This document shows positions 6,691 to 7,043 of a DNA stretch of 7,043 nucleotides, piece after piece. This stretch comes from Candidatus Aminicenantota bacterium. Lineage in GTDB: Bacteria > Acidobacteriota > Aminicenantia > Aminicenantales > Aminicenantaceae. The translations under genes and the position numbers were made by a program. Numbering within the stretch: the stretch's first letter is position 1; each line of letters begins with the position of its first letter. The notes below the pieces were generated by a model, which made no database searches, was not told where the DNA came from, and saw only the letters and a list, made by a program, of their open reading frames with translations. Location of the stretch: positions 1-7,043 of the forward strand of contig SOIA01000022.1 of NCBI GenBank assembly GCA_004378665.1, written 5' to 3'.

Positions 6691-7043
6691 ATGAATTTTA
6701 TTCTTGTATTGGCTGTGGCACTTGCTCTGGCGATGGATGCCTTTGCTGTTTCTGTCGGAGTCAGTTTGGGCCCTGAAAGACTTTCAAGAAGACAATCTTT
6801 GAGGATGGCTTTTCATTTCGGTTTTTTTCAGTTCATGATGCCTCTCATCGGCTGGCAGGCTACGCGAAGCATCCTCCTGGACTTTATAGAGCCTATTGAC
6901 CACTGGGTGGCCTTCGGCTTGCTTCTCATCATCGGGACGAGAATGATCTCTGAATCCTTTCGATCTAGGAAAAAAACACAAGAAAGTCAAACGGACCCGA
7001 CAAAAGGCTTTAATCTTCTTGTGCTTTCTGTGGCAACCAGTAT
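6691..7043 (+). CDS. mntP: MntP-type manganese efflux pump (3' end cut by window)
   Basis: MntP (YebN, formerly DUF204) is a small inner-membrane exporter that protects cells from excess Mn(II). The first 117 codons of an expected 185-190 are present. Recognisable are LALAMDAFAVSVGVS (11-25) with the conserved membrane Asp D16 that E. coli MntP needs, MAFHFGFFQFMMPLIGW (39-55), DHWVAFGLLLIIGTRMISESF (70-90) with the family's DHW-AF and G--MI-E-F pattern, and the start of the second repeat, FNLLVLSVATS (107-117), just before the expected DALAVG. Four helices are visible. The loop at 91-106 is charged and variable, as in relatives. ATG at 6691 gives the normal N-terminus; the upstream AGAGAGAA is only a weak Shine-Dalgarno. 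It lies 105 bases after the M20 gene, so it may have its own promoter, though I found no convincing one and no yybP-ykoY manganese riboswitch. Confidence 0.92.
   Translation, partial: MNFILVLAVALALAMDAFAVSVGVSLGPERLSRRQSLRMAFHFGFFQFMMPLIGWQATRSILLDFIEPIDHWVAFGLLLIIGTRMISESFRSRKKTQESQTDPTKGFNLLVLSVATS

Overview
The window is an ordinary-looking piece of a bacterial chromosome of moderate GC content. It has compact genes, good Shine-Dalgarno sites and no sign of phage, transposase, CRISPR, rRNA or tRNA. The form of the UvrA and the pairing of a DUF3311 protein with a solute:sodium symporter would fit an anaerobic or peptide-using lineage of the Acidobacteriota/Aminicenantota kind. That placement is an impression from protein style, not a demonstrated one.

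Layout. (1) Positions 1-774, plus strand: the C-terminal part of a Lys/Glu-rich coiled-coil protein with a repeated R-V-I/L-P motif and a small, probably winged-helix, C-terminal domain. Its start lies upstream of the window. (2) Positions 876-3590, minus strand: a complete uvrA, convergent with gene 1, of 904 residues and a somewhat divergent, compact type. (3) Positions 3591-3773: a divergent intergenic region with a promoter candidate for uvrA, a strong extended -10 promoter for the following operon, and a short TGCCTGTCCCC element. (4) Positions 3774-6585, plus strand: a tightly packed three-gene operon. It encodes a 71-aa DUF3311 membrane protein, a 475-aa solute:sodium symporter family permease starting at TTG, and a 389-aa M20D metal-dependent amidohydrolase overlapping the permease stop by ATGA. 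(5) Positions 6691-7043, plus strand: the first 117 codons of a MntP-type manganese efflux pump, cut by the window end.

How the genes fit together. The operon reads as an import-and-hydrolyse unit: the permease, with its small partner, takes up an organic anion or acylated amino acid, and the cytoplasmic M20D enzyme removes the acyl group or splits the amide. The substrate cannot be read from sequence. UvrA (DNA repair) and MntP (metal homeostasis) are independent housekeeping neighbours.

No wholly new system is evident. The points most worth a second look are the operon, the loss of the usual Na+-site serines in the permease, the shortened UvrB-binding region in UvrA, and the unnamed coiled-coil protein.
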